Assembly: GCA_963514095.1 (NCBI GenBank)
Contig: OY741269.1
Location: 21,653,415 to 21,717,414 of the forward strand
Length of the DNA: 64,000 nucleotides
DNA from: Eutrigla gurnardus
Lineage: Eukaryota > Chordata > Actinopteri > Perciformes > Triglidae
Direction: 5' to 3'
Positions 47,001 through 61,800 of this stretch are shown here, piece by piece. The first letter of the stretch is position 1; each line of letters opens with the position of its first letter. The notes under the pieces were generated by a model. It saw nothing but the letters and a program-made list of their open reading frames with translations, made no database searches and had not been told where the DNA came from. A program made the position numbers and the translations under genes.

Positions 47001-49798
47001 TTCCCCTGGTGATCGTTCACTTTCCCATCGGGCCCCTCGCCGGGGGATCCGGCCCTGGCGGCGGACCTCGGAGGCTGAAGGAGCGTGTACACGTTCTCCG
47101 CGGTCGTCCTGAAAGTCGGGAAGTCAAATGTTAAAAAAATGTTCTGCTGATATTTCAAGATTTGTGACTGTAATGGTGCGATCGGGGGTAGAGTATCGTT
47201 TTTTGGTTTGTTTTCTGGCAGAAATGGCCCATCTTGCCTTCCTAATCTGTGTTTGACATGCGTCGTGTTTGTCTCTAATCACTCGGCTGACTGTGGATTC
47301 AGACTCGGAGCTGCCGGCTGTCTTCTGCATCTGTGTACTCACTCTGGTATCAGGCTACCGGCCGAAAACCGGGGAGATTTTAGAGGGATATTACTGATCT
47401 GAGTGCTGCTGAATGAAGAGCGGCACGCTAGACGATGGATGGAAAATGAGTCCTTTTGTGTCAAGCTGCTTTTATTTAGTTGATTTGTAGAATATACTGT
47501 ATATATATTTTTACATTTTGAAGACCTCTGATCTGGCCCACCAACTGGGTGTTGCGTTTTCACCTTTTTCTAGGTAAATGCGAGCGTGTGTGTAGGTAGG
47601 TATAGGTAGACTTTATTGTCACTATACGAATGTGTGTGTGTGTGTGTGTGTGTGTACGAACCCCGTGGGTGCCGTGGCAACAAAGTGACAGCCATCCCCG
47701 TACACCTCCGCCTCAGACTCTGGCCCCTGATTAGACAACGTTTGGCTGCGGTTCTTGCGGAAGCCGAAGATGGCCAGCATGTTCCTTCTCTTCTTCCTCC
47801 TCAGAGAGTGGGCTTTGTGCAGAGACGAGAGCTGGCTGGAAGAGGTGAGAGAGAGAGGTCGGACGTCACATGTCATCGCTGAACTCCACTCGCCATCCAC
47901 GTCGCTTGGCTTCTGGGCAGTGTGAGCGTTGCTAGGCTACATCTCTCGCTACACAATGATTCATATCAAGTGCACCCTCTTTTATATTATGAATGCAATC
48001 ATATTAAAAGCAATGACTTTAACCCGATGATCTGCAGTGGATCAGCTGCTGCATCGATGCATCAAAAAGTTTTACATTTAGTTTTTCTTTTTTCTGTCGG
48101 ATCAAAACGTTGAATTCAAAATCGACAAATGACAAACAACTAAAACATCCTCCTTTTTGAGCCGTGCAAGAATAAAAAGCCCAGACACCTCTCCGTCCTG
48201 AACGCCAGCCTCCCCCTTTTTGATCAATAACGTCAAACCCAAACGCTCCGAACACGCAGCTCCTTTTAATCATCAAAGAGCGACTCAATTAGGTTACGAG
48301 CTAAAAGATGATGGACAGCAGACTTCAGCCTGCAGGATGCAGCTAAACAAGCCGAAGCTCATCACGAGAGCACTTCAAAGACAGTCCGAGGAACACAACC
48401 CCCCCTAATTATAATAACTTTAACATAAGTCAATTAAAATGAAGCCTCGGCAGGGAAACAGAGAACCCCTGCTGGGTTCTGTTCTGGTTTTTGTGGACGT
48501 GATGTCAAAGTACTGGGTTAATTGAAATGTCATTGAGTTAAGACGTAAAGTGGAAATTTGCAGAAATGTAACAATCCTTTTAACGTTTGCTTGCGTTTCT
48601 TGTGAATATATCACACTTGAAGGAATAACTTTACATCTAAATCTGGCCTGATATAATATGTTAAGTTAGCGAATATACAATTTAAATCCGTTCTGCACCA
48701 GACAAGGTTTTCTCACAGTCACTTGCTTTTTATACTGTAAAAGTGCACTCTGTCTGTTCACATTCATGCCTTTTTGTTGTTTCTTTCTCGGTTTGCTACC
48801 GAGACAAACTCACGAAGAAACTAATTTATCGATGGATGAATAAAAATCCTCTTATTGTCCGTTATCACCCCAAGATTTGTATTCGACCCACTGCCGACTA
48901 TCCTCAGAGCACATGCATATCTACAATGACTTCCTGTCCTTGACTACAAACACAGGTGTCCATCCATGTCGATGCAAATAGTATTTTTTATTCACAAGCT
49001 GCGTTATTAGAGAGTTAAACCCAGAAGACAGCTGCTGTCAGGTTAACATGTAGTCTTCTTCTTCTCACATCTACTGTACAAAGAAGTTTCTGTTCAGCCG
49101 CTATCTCTCTCTGACGTCCTTGAACGAGGAGAAAGCTTAATGCAGTTTCTGCTCACAGCTGCTTTACCACGCAGCAACACCTTGCAGGATCTCAAGCAGG
49201 TTTAAAGACTGTAAGTTGATTTTCAAAGAGAGGAAAGATAAAAACGTAGGAACTAAATCTAAAAATGTATGCTTTAGGAAACCGCAATCATTTAACCATT
49301 ATGCATTATTAGGGACTTTTTTTAGTTTTTCAATCATTTTGGTGAAGCATGAGGATTTTTGGATATAAGTCTATAATAAACAGGGTTGCCACATTACAAA
49401 CACACTCAGACCCTCAAGGAAAAATGTCCCTGTATTATGAAGCATTGATGTGTTCGATGCAATGCGTCAAAGTCAGTGTTGTTGCGAATCATTGTCATAT
49501 CCAGACTGTGAAAAAAAAAATCTAGCATTAAGCATACAGAAAAAAACATTTATTTATTTAAATTTAACATTTATTTTAATAATTTAGATGTCAGTTTGTT
49601 GTTGTAGTAATGTTCAGTACTCATGTTGGTTAAATATTTAACTCATTGAAAGTGGCAAATAATTCAAATACAGTATTTTTACAGCGGGTGTACTGTAAGG
49701 AGATATAGTAACTCTTACCTGTCAGGGAGAACTCGTTTAGTATAGAAATCTGGTATACCGTCATCAAGAGGGCTCAGTCCTCCATTTTCACTGCAATG

Positions 49799-49861
<63 letters not shown>

Positions 49862-52800
49862 CTCTTTTATAGAGAGGTCAGTTCACTTGCACTGGGTTTC
49901 ATTTGCAAATGTTCCGTATGCAATAAAACAAATGGATTACACCGACTGCAGTGAGATGGCATAATCCAATAGAGGCCATCCACTTTGTATAGATTACCTC
50001 TGGAGAAGACAGGAGTCACTGCCAGCAGGCAGAAACACTAAGGGTTACGCATACGTGCATATATATGTATAAAGGCAGAAGGATGGCATACGGGAATAAT
50101 GTGCAACATTTGCGTTACTTTTTGTGTTACCAGGCTTTATGTGCTAAAAGGTGCCTTACAGTCTCGGCAGGGATGTGTCCTCCTTTGTGCCTCCGCGGAG
50201 GTCTTGGCCGGACCCGCGTCACATGATGGAGAGGCAGACCCTGCGTGGGCAGCTCCGACAGGCCCTCCCAGGATGCCGAGCGGGATAGCGGCGAAGAGTA
50301 CGATGGCACGGAGGGGGGCGGGGAGGAGCTGGAGTCGTCACACAGACCTGACGACGAGGTGGAAAAAGATTACAGGAGGATGTGATGGCGAGAAGCCGAC
50401 GAAGGCGCAGCAGAGAGGCGGGAGGGAGTTGACAAATTGGAAAAAACAGCAGCAGGGCTCTCTGAGATGTACCGACTCAGATTAAAACATCCATTAACAG
50501 ACTTCTCTGATGGAGAGTCTGGAAAAATGAAAAAAAAAAAAAACACTAATGGAGCCCTGAAAGAGACGGGATGGGGGGTCGGAGGCAGACAGGAAGGAGG
50601 ATATGCAGCAGTACTCACTCAGCCTGGTGGAGACGGGTCGTATTCGTCTCGTTCTCGAGCTGCGCTTCTTAATGGCTATTGTGTCCTGGGAGGACAAACA
50701 AAATGATACCGAGATGCTGAGGGATGGTATTAAAGAGTAAAGCAAGCAGGACGTAGGAACAAGTAAACATGAAGCTTCTGTCAGAGGAGTTTTGTCAAGT
50801 AGCTTTTTATAAAAAAAAAAAAAAAAAAACGATGCACTGTTCGAATCGAACAGTGGGAAAAACAGTCTATATTAAACTACAAACGCACACCAGGACATTA
50901 AAAAAGGATGGATGAATAGGAGCCCGAACGGTCGATGCTGTGAGTCACTAGATCACGGGGGGTTATAGATTTTCTTTTTATCCCCACCCCGAACAGATAT
51001 TCTTGGTGCCCAGAGGATAAATTCCACAGACTTTAGTGAGCCTCTTTTAATTCAGCACCATCATCGGTTCATCAAATATTTGCATTAGCTCATGAACAAC
51101 CTCACAGCGTAGCTGTAGATTTGACGGCATGCCAAATGTCTTCCGACGGCCCATTATTCCAATAATCAGAAAAGAGTCCTGTTTGTCCGACAGACCTGGT
51201 TGTAATATCTTTTTTCCTGCTATGGAGGAGAGATGAACTACACTAATCTGTCTCTGATTGGCTTACCCTGATATTATTACCCTTACCAACCCAACCAACA
51301 AAGGAAATGAGTACTGGCCAATCAGATGGTCAGGCCTTCTCTGAATATAAAAGAAACCAGAAGGGGCTAAATGGTGTTGAATGGTATACCAATAATAGAA
51401 GGTTTCATGGGGCGTCGCCACAGAGACCAGCTGAGGATCGGCGACCAGCTGAGGATCGGCTCTGCTCAATAATGTAGGAAAAGTATATTGATACTCACGA
51501 TGCTGGTGCTGAGCTCCTCGTCGGTGATGTCCAGAGAGTCTCGGTGCCGGTTGAACCTCCAGCCCGTCCCGTCGTCACACGACCCGTCCCACCGCTTAAG
51601 ATGAGATACCTGCCGAGTCTGAGACACACAGCAGAAAGCTCTTCAGTACCGTTGACTTCCACTCAACCAATCCCAGACACATATCATCTTTTACTAGTAA
51701 GTGTGTTTTTCTTACGAGGGTCTTGTGGGTGGCGTAGAGCTCCTGCAGGATCTGGTCCACGATGGAGTTGGTGAGATAGGAAACCACAGACAGTTTCACT
51801 TCTCTGCAGCAGAAGAGAGGTTTCGGTTAAAACGGGAGAGGAAATCAATAGCGAATTTATAAAATTCAACCTGAATCCGTCTCTTACTCCAAGGCCCGGT
51901 GGATGTCCTGTGCTGCTCTTTCCATCAGAGCCGTCCGGATGGCGGAGCGAGGGATGGAGACGTGCTCGGAGACGGACGACAGCGGCGGGCTCAACCTCTC
52001 CGCCGCCGAAGACGACAGAGGGCAGAGCTCGCGGCAGAGAGACACCATGGAGTCGACGATCACCTGAAACAGATTGGATGAGTAACTCGAGTCACCTGGT
52101 GAAAGCAGGTAAGAGGCCATTACAAGTACCTGAAGCTCCTTGTCTGCGGCTTTGGCAAGTTCACTGGCCAGAGAGTCCAGTCTTTGGCGTACCGGTCCGT
52201 CCACAGAGAGCACATGAGCCAGCTCACACAACGAAGGGTACAGCTTGGAGGGGGGAAAAAATGGATTCAAATTAAATGTGAAAGAAATGTAAATACTACG
52301 CTCACACGTTTCCCATCACTCACAGCACGGGAGTTCCTGGCCTCCTTCAACACTTGCTTAGCAGCTTGAATCTCCTCCATCTCTCCGACGCCTCGTAACA
52401 CACACACCTGCTGCTGGACTCGCACGCAGAGGCGCTCCATCACCTTGGAAACAGACGGGCGTTACGAGGCGCAATAACACATAAAAACACTGGGAAGCTT
52501 GCGAGTAGACGAGCGCTACCTGCTCGGCAGTGCTGGTGACCAGGCCTTGGTGCAGTCGCAGGGCCTGCCTCTGAGAGAAACGCTGGGTCTGGTTGTTCCT
52601 CACCAGGGAGCGTTGGATCTGAGGCAGAAAGAAAGTATAGCAAAAAAAAAACCCAACATGAGGCGAGCAACATCAAGGCAATGATGCAACGGAAACAAAG
52701 TGCAACGCAGCAAAGAGACAGGATGCCGATCGCTTCTGGGCACCCATTTCCAAAGAAGTACCGTAAATGTCTTCTACGATCTATGCAGTCTGTAGTTTTG

Positions 52801-55800
52801 TTTTTGTTTTTTTTGTTCGTTAACAGGATAATGTCAAAAACTGCTGATCTGTTTCAACACGGGCAAAGGGAGAACGCATTTGGATCACATTTTTTTTACA
52901 TATGGAAACTGCTTCGATGGTTGGTCTGCACTCCCAGAGTGCCCTTCCTCTTATTTAATTATTTATTACTGTGGCAAGAGCAAAGTGAAAAGTCTTTCCC
53001 AGCCTAATTGTATTAACCTCCAGTGGCAGAAATGCTACTCTCCTGATGTTTTTCTTCTTTTTATAAACCGTATGGTACCCAGAACTGTAATGTCTGTCTC
53101 CAGCTGCAGATACGTTGAGCAAAGTTTACTGGAGTCATAAAGAGCAGCAGGCTGAAAGCCCTCGCTGTTTATTGCACAGTAAGCCTCCCTTTTCTATTGT
53201 GTTGTTTCCCCAGATTTACTCTTCACTATCTGCAGCTTCACCATCCGCTTTGTAGCGAGTTTCAGCTCATTCTTTTAGCGATCTGGCTGCAACTTCGGTG
53301 GTTTTGGTTCAGTGTTGTTCTCAGAGGAAAAAACGCTCCATAAACCCTCTGTACACTACCTGCTCAGCATCAAACAGCAGACGGACCCAGTTAGAGACTA
53401 GCTGGTGAACTTAGTGGAGCGTTGAGCAGATGGAGGGACAAATATTTCCCTCAGGAGCTGGTAGAGACCAAAAACAGAGCTAAAAGAGAGTGAATGTGGG
53501 CCATGATGTCGTTTGATATCTTTTCATGATGAAAAATAACAATCATAGCCACTTTTAAGTGCTGCTTTGGAAACATTTAAAGAGGCTTCAAAGAAAACAT
53601 TTCCCTGTTTCCCCAAAGCTGAGAAAGAACCCTGTATTGATTTCTTCAGCAGTGGGATCACACAAATTGGGGAATCAAACCTTTGACTAACTCAAAGAGC
53701 CTCAAATTTCAGATTCTTGATACAAAGCCTTAAAATGATGGCTCAATTCTGATCCAAAGCATTTGATGAATTATTTGTTCAAATATCAAATGGTAGAAAT
53801 AAAAACTTGCTTTTGAAGATGCAAAGACAACATGCTGAAGACATTCTCTTGAAAACCCCCAAAACCTTTTTATTAAATCTCCTAGATGTTGTTCAATCTG
53901 TTGACTTTAAAGGGGGCGTATCATGAAAAATTCCTAACCTTGGTCAGTGCCTGCTCTGTCCTCTCGGGGGCGCTGCGGTACGCCTGGCTGATGTCACTCA
54001 GGGGTAGAGGCATGTACTGCAAGGTGAAATTACTGCGAGAGAGAAAAATAAAGTGGGTTAAAGATTCAAAGGTTAGTTAAGGTTATTAATATCCCCGATG
54101 GACATCCCAAAATATACCCACCATGCAATGCAACTGTGTGAGTAATTCTTTGATGTCTGCAACCGTGTCATCTTTAGCCCAAAGATAAGTCTTGACCACC
54201 AAAGCAACAATTTGCTCTAATTCAAACACTTTAAGTATCACATATTCTTAAAGTTGCAGCACATGAAACAAGGCTTCTGTTTTATTGCTCTTACTGTTCG
54301 AGGGCTCGGGCCACGTCTAGAAAGCCTGCTGCCGAGGTGTTGTTGCGATCCCACGTCACGCTCCTGCAGGGCAAAGTTGGGTGAGTTGCACTGAATTCAA
54401 ACCTCCCAAAAAAGACCAACAAATGAATATCCTGTCTGTCCATGTCACCTGAGCGTGGTGTTGATCTGCAGCGCTTTGCTCAGCATCTTGGCCCCGATGT
54501 CGTCCATGCTGTTGCCGCTCAGGTCCACCTTCCTCAGGCAGGTGTTGCTGCCGAGGGCATTGACCAGCACGGTGCCGCGAGAGCGCAGGCGCGAGTCCGC
54601 CAGCGACAGGGACTGCAGGGCCTGGGAGAGGCAGAGGGCACGCAGAGGAGGGTGAGCCATGTATGTTGAGGCGTTTTTTGTAGAAATGAAGTGGAGAAAA
54701 ATGGAGGCGGTGGAAAGAGAGCCGGAGAGCCGCGAGGAGAAAGAAAAGCGCAGTGGTGGAATTTCACTGTGGGGCGATGCGACGTGGCTTAACATGCTGT
54801 ATGTGTGAATTATTTACAATATGTGTGTGTGTAGTGATATAGACACTGTGCCCACGAGGGTAACAGAGACGGTAATAATTAATGATGCAGTGGCACGGCG
54901 ACAGTGAAATATAATGCAATAATTATGTGTCCAGGAATCCTGCCTGAAAGGGGACATGTAATGAAAAAAAACAGCCAACATCTGCACTTCAGACACTGAA
55001 GCATGTAAAAGCATGTGAACTTCTAGTAGAATCCAAGAATGAAGTACGACCCTGAAAATAAGCATGATTTGTCCCCTTTAAAGGTTGAGTTGGTGGTTCT
55101 ATTCAGAAACACTTTCTGTTATATTACTTGAAATCCTCGTAATATAGTATAAAAACCCCTTCCAATTAAAAAAGTCGGAAATTGGACACCCTGCCTGTCT
55201 GTCAATGCTTACTTCCTGAGGTGGGTCTGAGCGAGGGGGGGGGGGCTGGACTTGATGCATTCATAGTCAAAATCTCTGTGGTTTTTCCAAATTACCTACT
55301 CTACCTTTACTTTAAGTATAACTATTTTAGCATCTTTATTATTTTTCCCAAGTGAAACAAGAAAATGTGCGTTTTTTTCTCTATCTTTGCATCTGATCCA
55401 TTTTTTAAAATTTGGATAATGAAGCAAATCTAGTGCCAGCAAAATTGCACCATCCGGCGTGTTTGTTAAGAGTGAGAAGACTTCCTGTGTTATCACTCAC
55501 ACATTCCTCTTCCTGTATGAGATGGACCAGCTTCTGCAGGACTTCATCCAGAACCCTGCAGACAAGAAAGACAAGAGGCGAGGCCGGCGTTGAGTCACTT
55601 CCTTCTGTAAATTAATCCACAGACGCGTGTATTAAAGCTGGCACACATGTAACCACGGCGACACCGAGCACCGACAGCACCTGTTTTTAATGTTGAAGTT
55701 CTTGCCCAGGTAGAGGTGTTTGAGGGACGGGTGTCTGGAGAGGGCCGGCAGCACTGTGAGCAAGTCTGCATCGAGACCTGTCACCAAAAGCACACACACA

Positions 55801-58800
55801 GAGGGCCATTAACACGGCACTCAAACCTCGCCCGCCCCGACTCTGAGTCAAGGTCGAAGAGGGATGCGATGCAGCGTGCCGTCATACCGTTGTCGGACAC
55901 ATCCAGAGTGCCGATGGAGGAGACTCTGGGGAAGAGCTCCTGGATTACAGCGGCTCCTGCAGACCTTAGCTAGAGAGAGAGAGAGACCAACAAATGCACA
56001 GGCGTGATTAATTCCAGTCATTTTAGGTTCAGTCTTTGGGGAATCGTTTTTTCACAGTGAGGCAGATTTATGAATGCCTTCTTTTCCTCCTTTTTTTTAT
56101 GTCGCTTGTGATCTGCAGCCACTCTGCTCAGCATCGGGAAAACATCTGTGGCTGCTTGTTAGCTCGGCACTTTGTTGCTTAGACAATATATAAATATCCT
56201 CATAACCTGGAAGAGCTGTTTGTCGAAGCTGCGGCTGCACATAATCAGGACGCCGTTGGAAGTTTGATACCATTTAATCGACTCCGCATTCGCAACTTCA
56301 TTTATTTAGAAGGATGACGCGGTAAAAGAATAAATAAATAAATGTACATTTACTCAAATACTGCACATTGATTTACAGTCAATATTAAGATACAAAATGT
56401 ATTCAATGTTAAACTAACAGCTCCACCTCAATCAGCTGCAATGGTAAAATGCTGCTTACACTTTAATGCATCAGTACAAAAAAAAAAAAAAAATAATAAT
56501 TATATCATACATCACAGCTACATAGTCTTTAAGTCCAAGTGTATTTAGCTGATAAGGCATAAGCACCTTTATATGTTGAATGCAGTCGTTTTACTTCAGT
56601 AGTTTTGTTATTGCTACTTTTATATTAGTTAAATGATCAAAATAACCTTCCAACTGTCAGTGAGTTAAGCTAATATGAGATCATATTAGGTTCAGCCTGG
56701 ACTTCAGCTGTAAAAGCAGCGCCAATAGTTGTACTTGTGACTTTAAATGTGGCTAGTTTATGTGTGACTTCAGTGTCATTCACAGTGTGGGAACTTTGTG
56801 TTTCAGACGTATTTTTCTGCACTCAATTGTTGACAAAGAGCAGCAGTCTTTTTCCGTGACCTCACAATTTTATTCAGACATTTTGTTTTTTCAGCATTTA
56901 ATTACAAATCTTTTGCTCACATTTGTCAACTAGAATTTCTCTTCTCTTCTGAACATCATCCCACAAGCTCAACTATAATTTAAAGCAAATAATCTCTGTC
57001 TCAGTGTGTATATATTGGCGTCATGGCAGAGCCTGCAAAGAAAAGTATAACGTCCGATGAGGCGAAGAAAAGAAAACTGGAGCGTGACAAAGAAAGAGCT
57101 CGAACGAGAGTGAATATCGGACCGTCTCACACTCTTTGGCGAGAGCTCAAGGAGGCTACAAAATGCAAGATGGATACTGACTTGGCTTTGTTGCTGCTGG
57201 ACTTGTAAATAATACTGGTAATCATTTTTTTCCAACAGTGTGCATCTGTGTACAATACATTGTCGATTATTTTATTGGCTCATGTTAGCTAAGGCGTTAG
57301 CTATTGTGCTAATATATATGTAACTATCACTATGGCTCATGTTAGCTAATCTTAGCTAAGGCGTTAGCTATTGTGCTAATATATATGTAACTATCACTAT
57401 GGCTCATGTTAGCTAATCTTAGCTAAGGCGTTAGCTACTCTACCTTGTCACTGGACATCGTTCAAATCGTTCATCGTTTCCAGAGCCGTTTCTGCATACA
57501 AACAAATAATGTGCATGCGACGGTAGCCCCGCCCTAAAGCGTACCCACATCTATCGTCTATTTGACTCTAAATGGGACCATGATAGTCTAAGTGTGTACT
57601 TCCGCATTGACTTCACTTTTCAGAACTGGAGGTCCAGATGAAGTTATCCATATAAGCCACAACCACTTGTGTCTAAATATACTTTCTGTGATTAAGGATT
57701 TTGTCCAATTCAGATTCCTTATTCCTCCAACAAATATTGTGTGATAATCACCAAATTTGGTGCAGAACATCTCTGGACATAGCTGAAAACAGTTGTCTTT
57801 TTAGTTAGGGGGGGGTTTAGCGGTCGATCAAATTTTGCACAAATGCTTTGGGCAGTGCATATATTACAAAGGATACCATATCTCCTGAATGCTTTGTGCT
57901 ATTGTGACCATATTTGTTGGACATGTGTAGATATGATGTCAGAGTGACCATTGAAAATTCTGTGCCATTTGGCCAATAGATAGCGTGTAGTACCACCATC
58001 TACTTATAAATCAAGTTATCTCTATCTCCAGCCATCCATCCATCCATTCATTTTTATTTTGCTTATCCAGGGCAGCAGACTTAGGAGGTCATTCCAGACA
58101 TTCCTCTGCCCAGCCACCCCTAGCACCCCCACCCAGAGGTGTTCCCAGGCAAGATGAGTTATATAATCCCTCCAGTGTATTCTGGGTCGACCCCGGGGGC
58201 CTTTTCCCCAGTTGGACGTGATCAAGAGTGTCCTAATCAGATGCCCAAAACGCCTCAACTGACCCTTTTTGACACGAAGGAGCAGCAGCTTGACCTCTTG
58301 CTGTCTGCCTCCTCTGAGCCAAGCTTCCCTCACTACCCAAAGCTTGTGACCTTAGGTGAGGGTCGGAACATAGATGGACTGGTAAATCGAGAGCTTTGCC
58401 TTTCCAGCTCGGCTAACTCTTCAACAAAACTGCATCACTGCTGATGCTGTACTGAACTGCCCATCCATCAAACATTCCGCTTTACCACTCGTGAAAAAGA
58501 TACTTGGATACCTCGTCTGGGACAGTGACTCCATCCCAACCTGGAGGGTACAACCTGTAAAGTCTTACTGTGTCCTTCAAAGTTGGTGGTCGTTTTGGAG
58601 CTCTATGGCTCATTGACTGCGGCCCACTTTTGCTACTGGATAGCGTTACAACCAAACCTTTCTTATCCTATCCAGGACCAGGAGCCAAGCAATCGTCCCG
58701 CTTCAGAGGGGCGGGCAACCCACAAACATGCACTGCAGGAGTTGGACTAGAAAGGAAGGATTCTCGTTCATCCAATCACACTTGGCAGGTGCAAGCAGCC

Positions 58801-61800
58801 AATACCGCAGTATTGGACCTGGCTACAAGCAGCTCTGGAACTAGCACTTCACCAGTACCTTCAGACTGCACAAACTCTTACCTCACAGCCACTGATGTCC
58901 AAATGAAGGTCGTTGATATGAGGATTGGAGGTTAACCCCGTTAGGAGAGCCCTGCGGAGACGGGAAAGGATAGAAGGAGTGATTGAGAGCAAACTCGCAG
59001 CGGCATTCGGATTAAACGGAGCAGGTTTGGACAGAGGATAAGAGGCGAGGGTGGCGAGTACCTCAGAACATCAGGGGGCAGCTTCATAGAGGCCATGCTG
59101 ACATAAGTGAGGCTGAAGGCTGAGCTGAAGAACTGACGGAACAGTGGCAGCGTGTCCTTCACCTTCCTATTGGATAACAAACGAGATGAAAGAGAGAAGA
59201 TGATGGAGGGAGATGGGATATTGCTTTGGTGTAAGAGAGTGAGGGTGGAGCGAGCGGGGTCAAATGATAAATAGCTTCTGGTTAAATATGCATGAGTCTT
59301 ATCTATGCAGACAGCGCCGGGAGTTCTGGTATTAAGCGGTGGAGAACACACCCACAGGGATGAAGCACAATGCACCAGTGACTCCCACAAAGCTCATTTC
59401 TGATTTAAGCAAGAAATGAAGATAATGTAAAAAAAAAAGAAAAGAACAAGGGAGAATGGATGACAAGAAGAGGAGGCCTTCGCCGTGGAAATAAGCATGA
59501 TGTATTCCCAGATTTGGATTTTAACGGCTGCCTTTTTTTTTTTATAGGTAATCTTTTAAGATATGACTAACCTGTGGGAGAAGGAATTTTTGGAAAGATT
59601 CAGAAAGGAAAGATCAGCGCAACACCCCCTCAGAAGAGCCCCAAATAGCTGCGTGAGACACAGGGTGGAAAGAGTTAATCTGTAACGAGCATTGTGTGCA
59701 GAGATTCTTTTTTTTTTTTTTAAACATTCAGTCGTTCCCCGGACAACAAACGCTCACCGAGTCCACGGAGCAGTCTGTGCCCGACAGATCCAAGTGGACC
59801 AGGCAGTTGGGCTGAGACAAGAACAGATACAAGTTCTGCAAAGAGAACAGACGTTGCGTTATAGGATGGGGAAAAAAGTGGCGTACAAATGGAGCGGTGT
59901 GCAGTGTATTTTTGTGCTTTCTGACCGAGGCGTCCTCTCCTGAGAGGACCCCGGGATTCTTGCTCAGATCCAGGTGCAGCAGAGAGTTGGAGTACTCGTC
60001 ACTGGAGCACAGCGCCTGAGAGAGAGACACTACTCCTGAGAGAGAGAGAGAGATGGGGGGGGGGGGGGGGGGGGATATTAAAAGACCACTCTCAAAACAT
60101 TTTGTGTCCTTACATTATTCATGCACATCTGCAGCGGCAGGTATTGGCGGATGTAATGCGGTAGTATCTGCCTGCTTCGATGTTATATTTAAATTCTCCG
60201 CCGGGAACACGGCGAGATGAGAGGGAAACAGGAGTTGTGCTGCCTTCAGGGCAGCACAAGACATCAAAAGTCAATATGGAGTCGTGGCGGGGGCAAAACA
60301 TGAAACAAAAACCTCCTCTGGGAGGGAGAATCCTCCGGGGGCTTTGGAGGCTTAATACTCCCCTTAAATTATGAATCCAACCTGAGCTCAGAGAGCGTTA
60401 CAAGTACCGCCTTGGGTCGATAATAGAACCATTTTGCAGTGTTGTTGAATTGACACCTTGCCCCACAGACCAAAGACTGGCCCATCATAGCGTAGCATCA
60501 TCTAGCTCCGACCTGGGTCCGACAACTATCCGGTTTTCACTGCTGGATCAGTTTGACAACCTGGAGATGTGTTTTTTGATCAATTTTTTATCAATTTTTT
60601 ATGCTATTTTTATTATGTTCTTTGGGAGTTCAGTTAGTGTGGGCTCCATGGTAAGTTCACCTTGGTGGAGTAGCAGCGAGGGGCGGGGCTTAGACATTAC
60701 TGAACTGTGGACGGGGCCAGAAAGGCAGGAAGTGAAGAGGGTGAAGGGCCCAAACCTTTGGAGGTGAGTGAGGTCTTGGAGAGGTTGAGGAGACGAAGGC
60801 CTTTGCTGAGGCGACACACCTGCTGAATTAAGTTGGACACACCTGCAGCGTACGTACAACAGGTATATATAAAAAAAAAAAAATGGCGTTACAGAAGACC
60901 CCTTCATTCTAAATGATTAAATTAGAGGAAGCTGATGAGTCATGGTACCTTGGTTGTCCAGTGAGTTGTGGGCCAAGTTGAGCGAGTGGATGACCGAAGC
61001 AGGATTCTCCGAAAGAGCAGCTGACATCTTCTGTGGAAAGTCTCTGAGAAGCAGATCCATAGTTTAGACAACCGATATGTTGTAAGTACAGAGCATTTAA
61101 AGGATGTCACTTAGCATCGCAGGTTAATTAATTCCAACCGGTGAAGTTGTAGTTTCACCGGTAGTGTTGTCCAAGTGGATATTTGTGTAAGAACTGCAAA
61201 GAATTCTTGGCCAAAACCGTTCTTTGTGAGGTTGGAGTGACCTTTGACCTTTGAATTCTTATCAGTTCATCAAGTGCCAAAGTTGAAGAAATGTAAACAT
61301 TTGAAGGCGTTGCTGAGATATCTTGTTCACGAGAATGAACCAGGCCTAAAAATCTACACTTCCCATAATGCAGCTTATAAGACTCCCCAGCTTTGTAACA
61401 CAGACTTTGTTAAAGATTCTGAAGCTCCATCTGAGATTTGTCAGACTTTAGAGAGATTCCTTCAGAGGCTGAGTGGTTCTCATGTGAGTTTATAAACGAC
61501 TCTAAAACGGACTAAAAGGTGCCGGAGGGATCAGAACTCACGATTTTAACCCGGCGTTCTCCAGAGTGATCTCCTCCAGGCTGGAGGATTTGCTGACCGT
61601 GTGCAGCACCTGCTCGGTGACCTCCGACCCCTGAAGGAAAAAAAGGAAGCATTTTTTAATTGAATGTTTAACCTGTTCTTGTCACTGAAATATAAAGAGA
61701 ACTGGATGCCGTTGAAGGAAGGGCAATGAAAGTGGCTCAGTGGCGCATGAAGCAAAGAAATGTTCCTTCCTTTGCCTTTAGTCCAGCCTAAGGAAACCTT

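Noticed and set aside
61244..61495. 83-codon plus-strand ORF
   Set aside because: Lies across a known type of fish interspersed repeat in a carmil3 intron.
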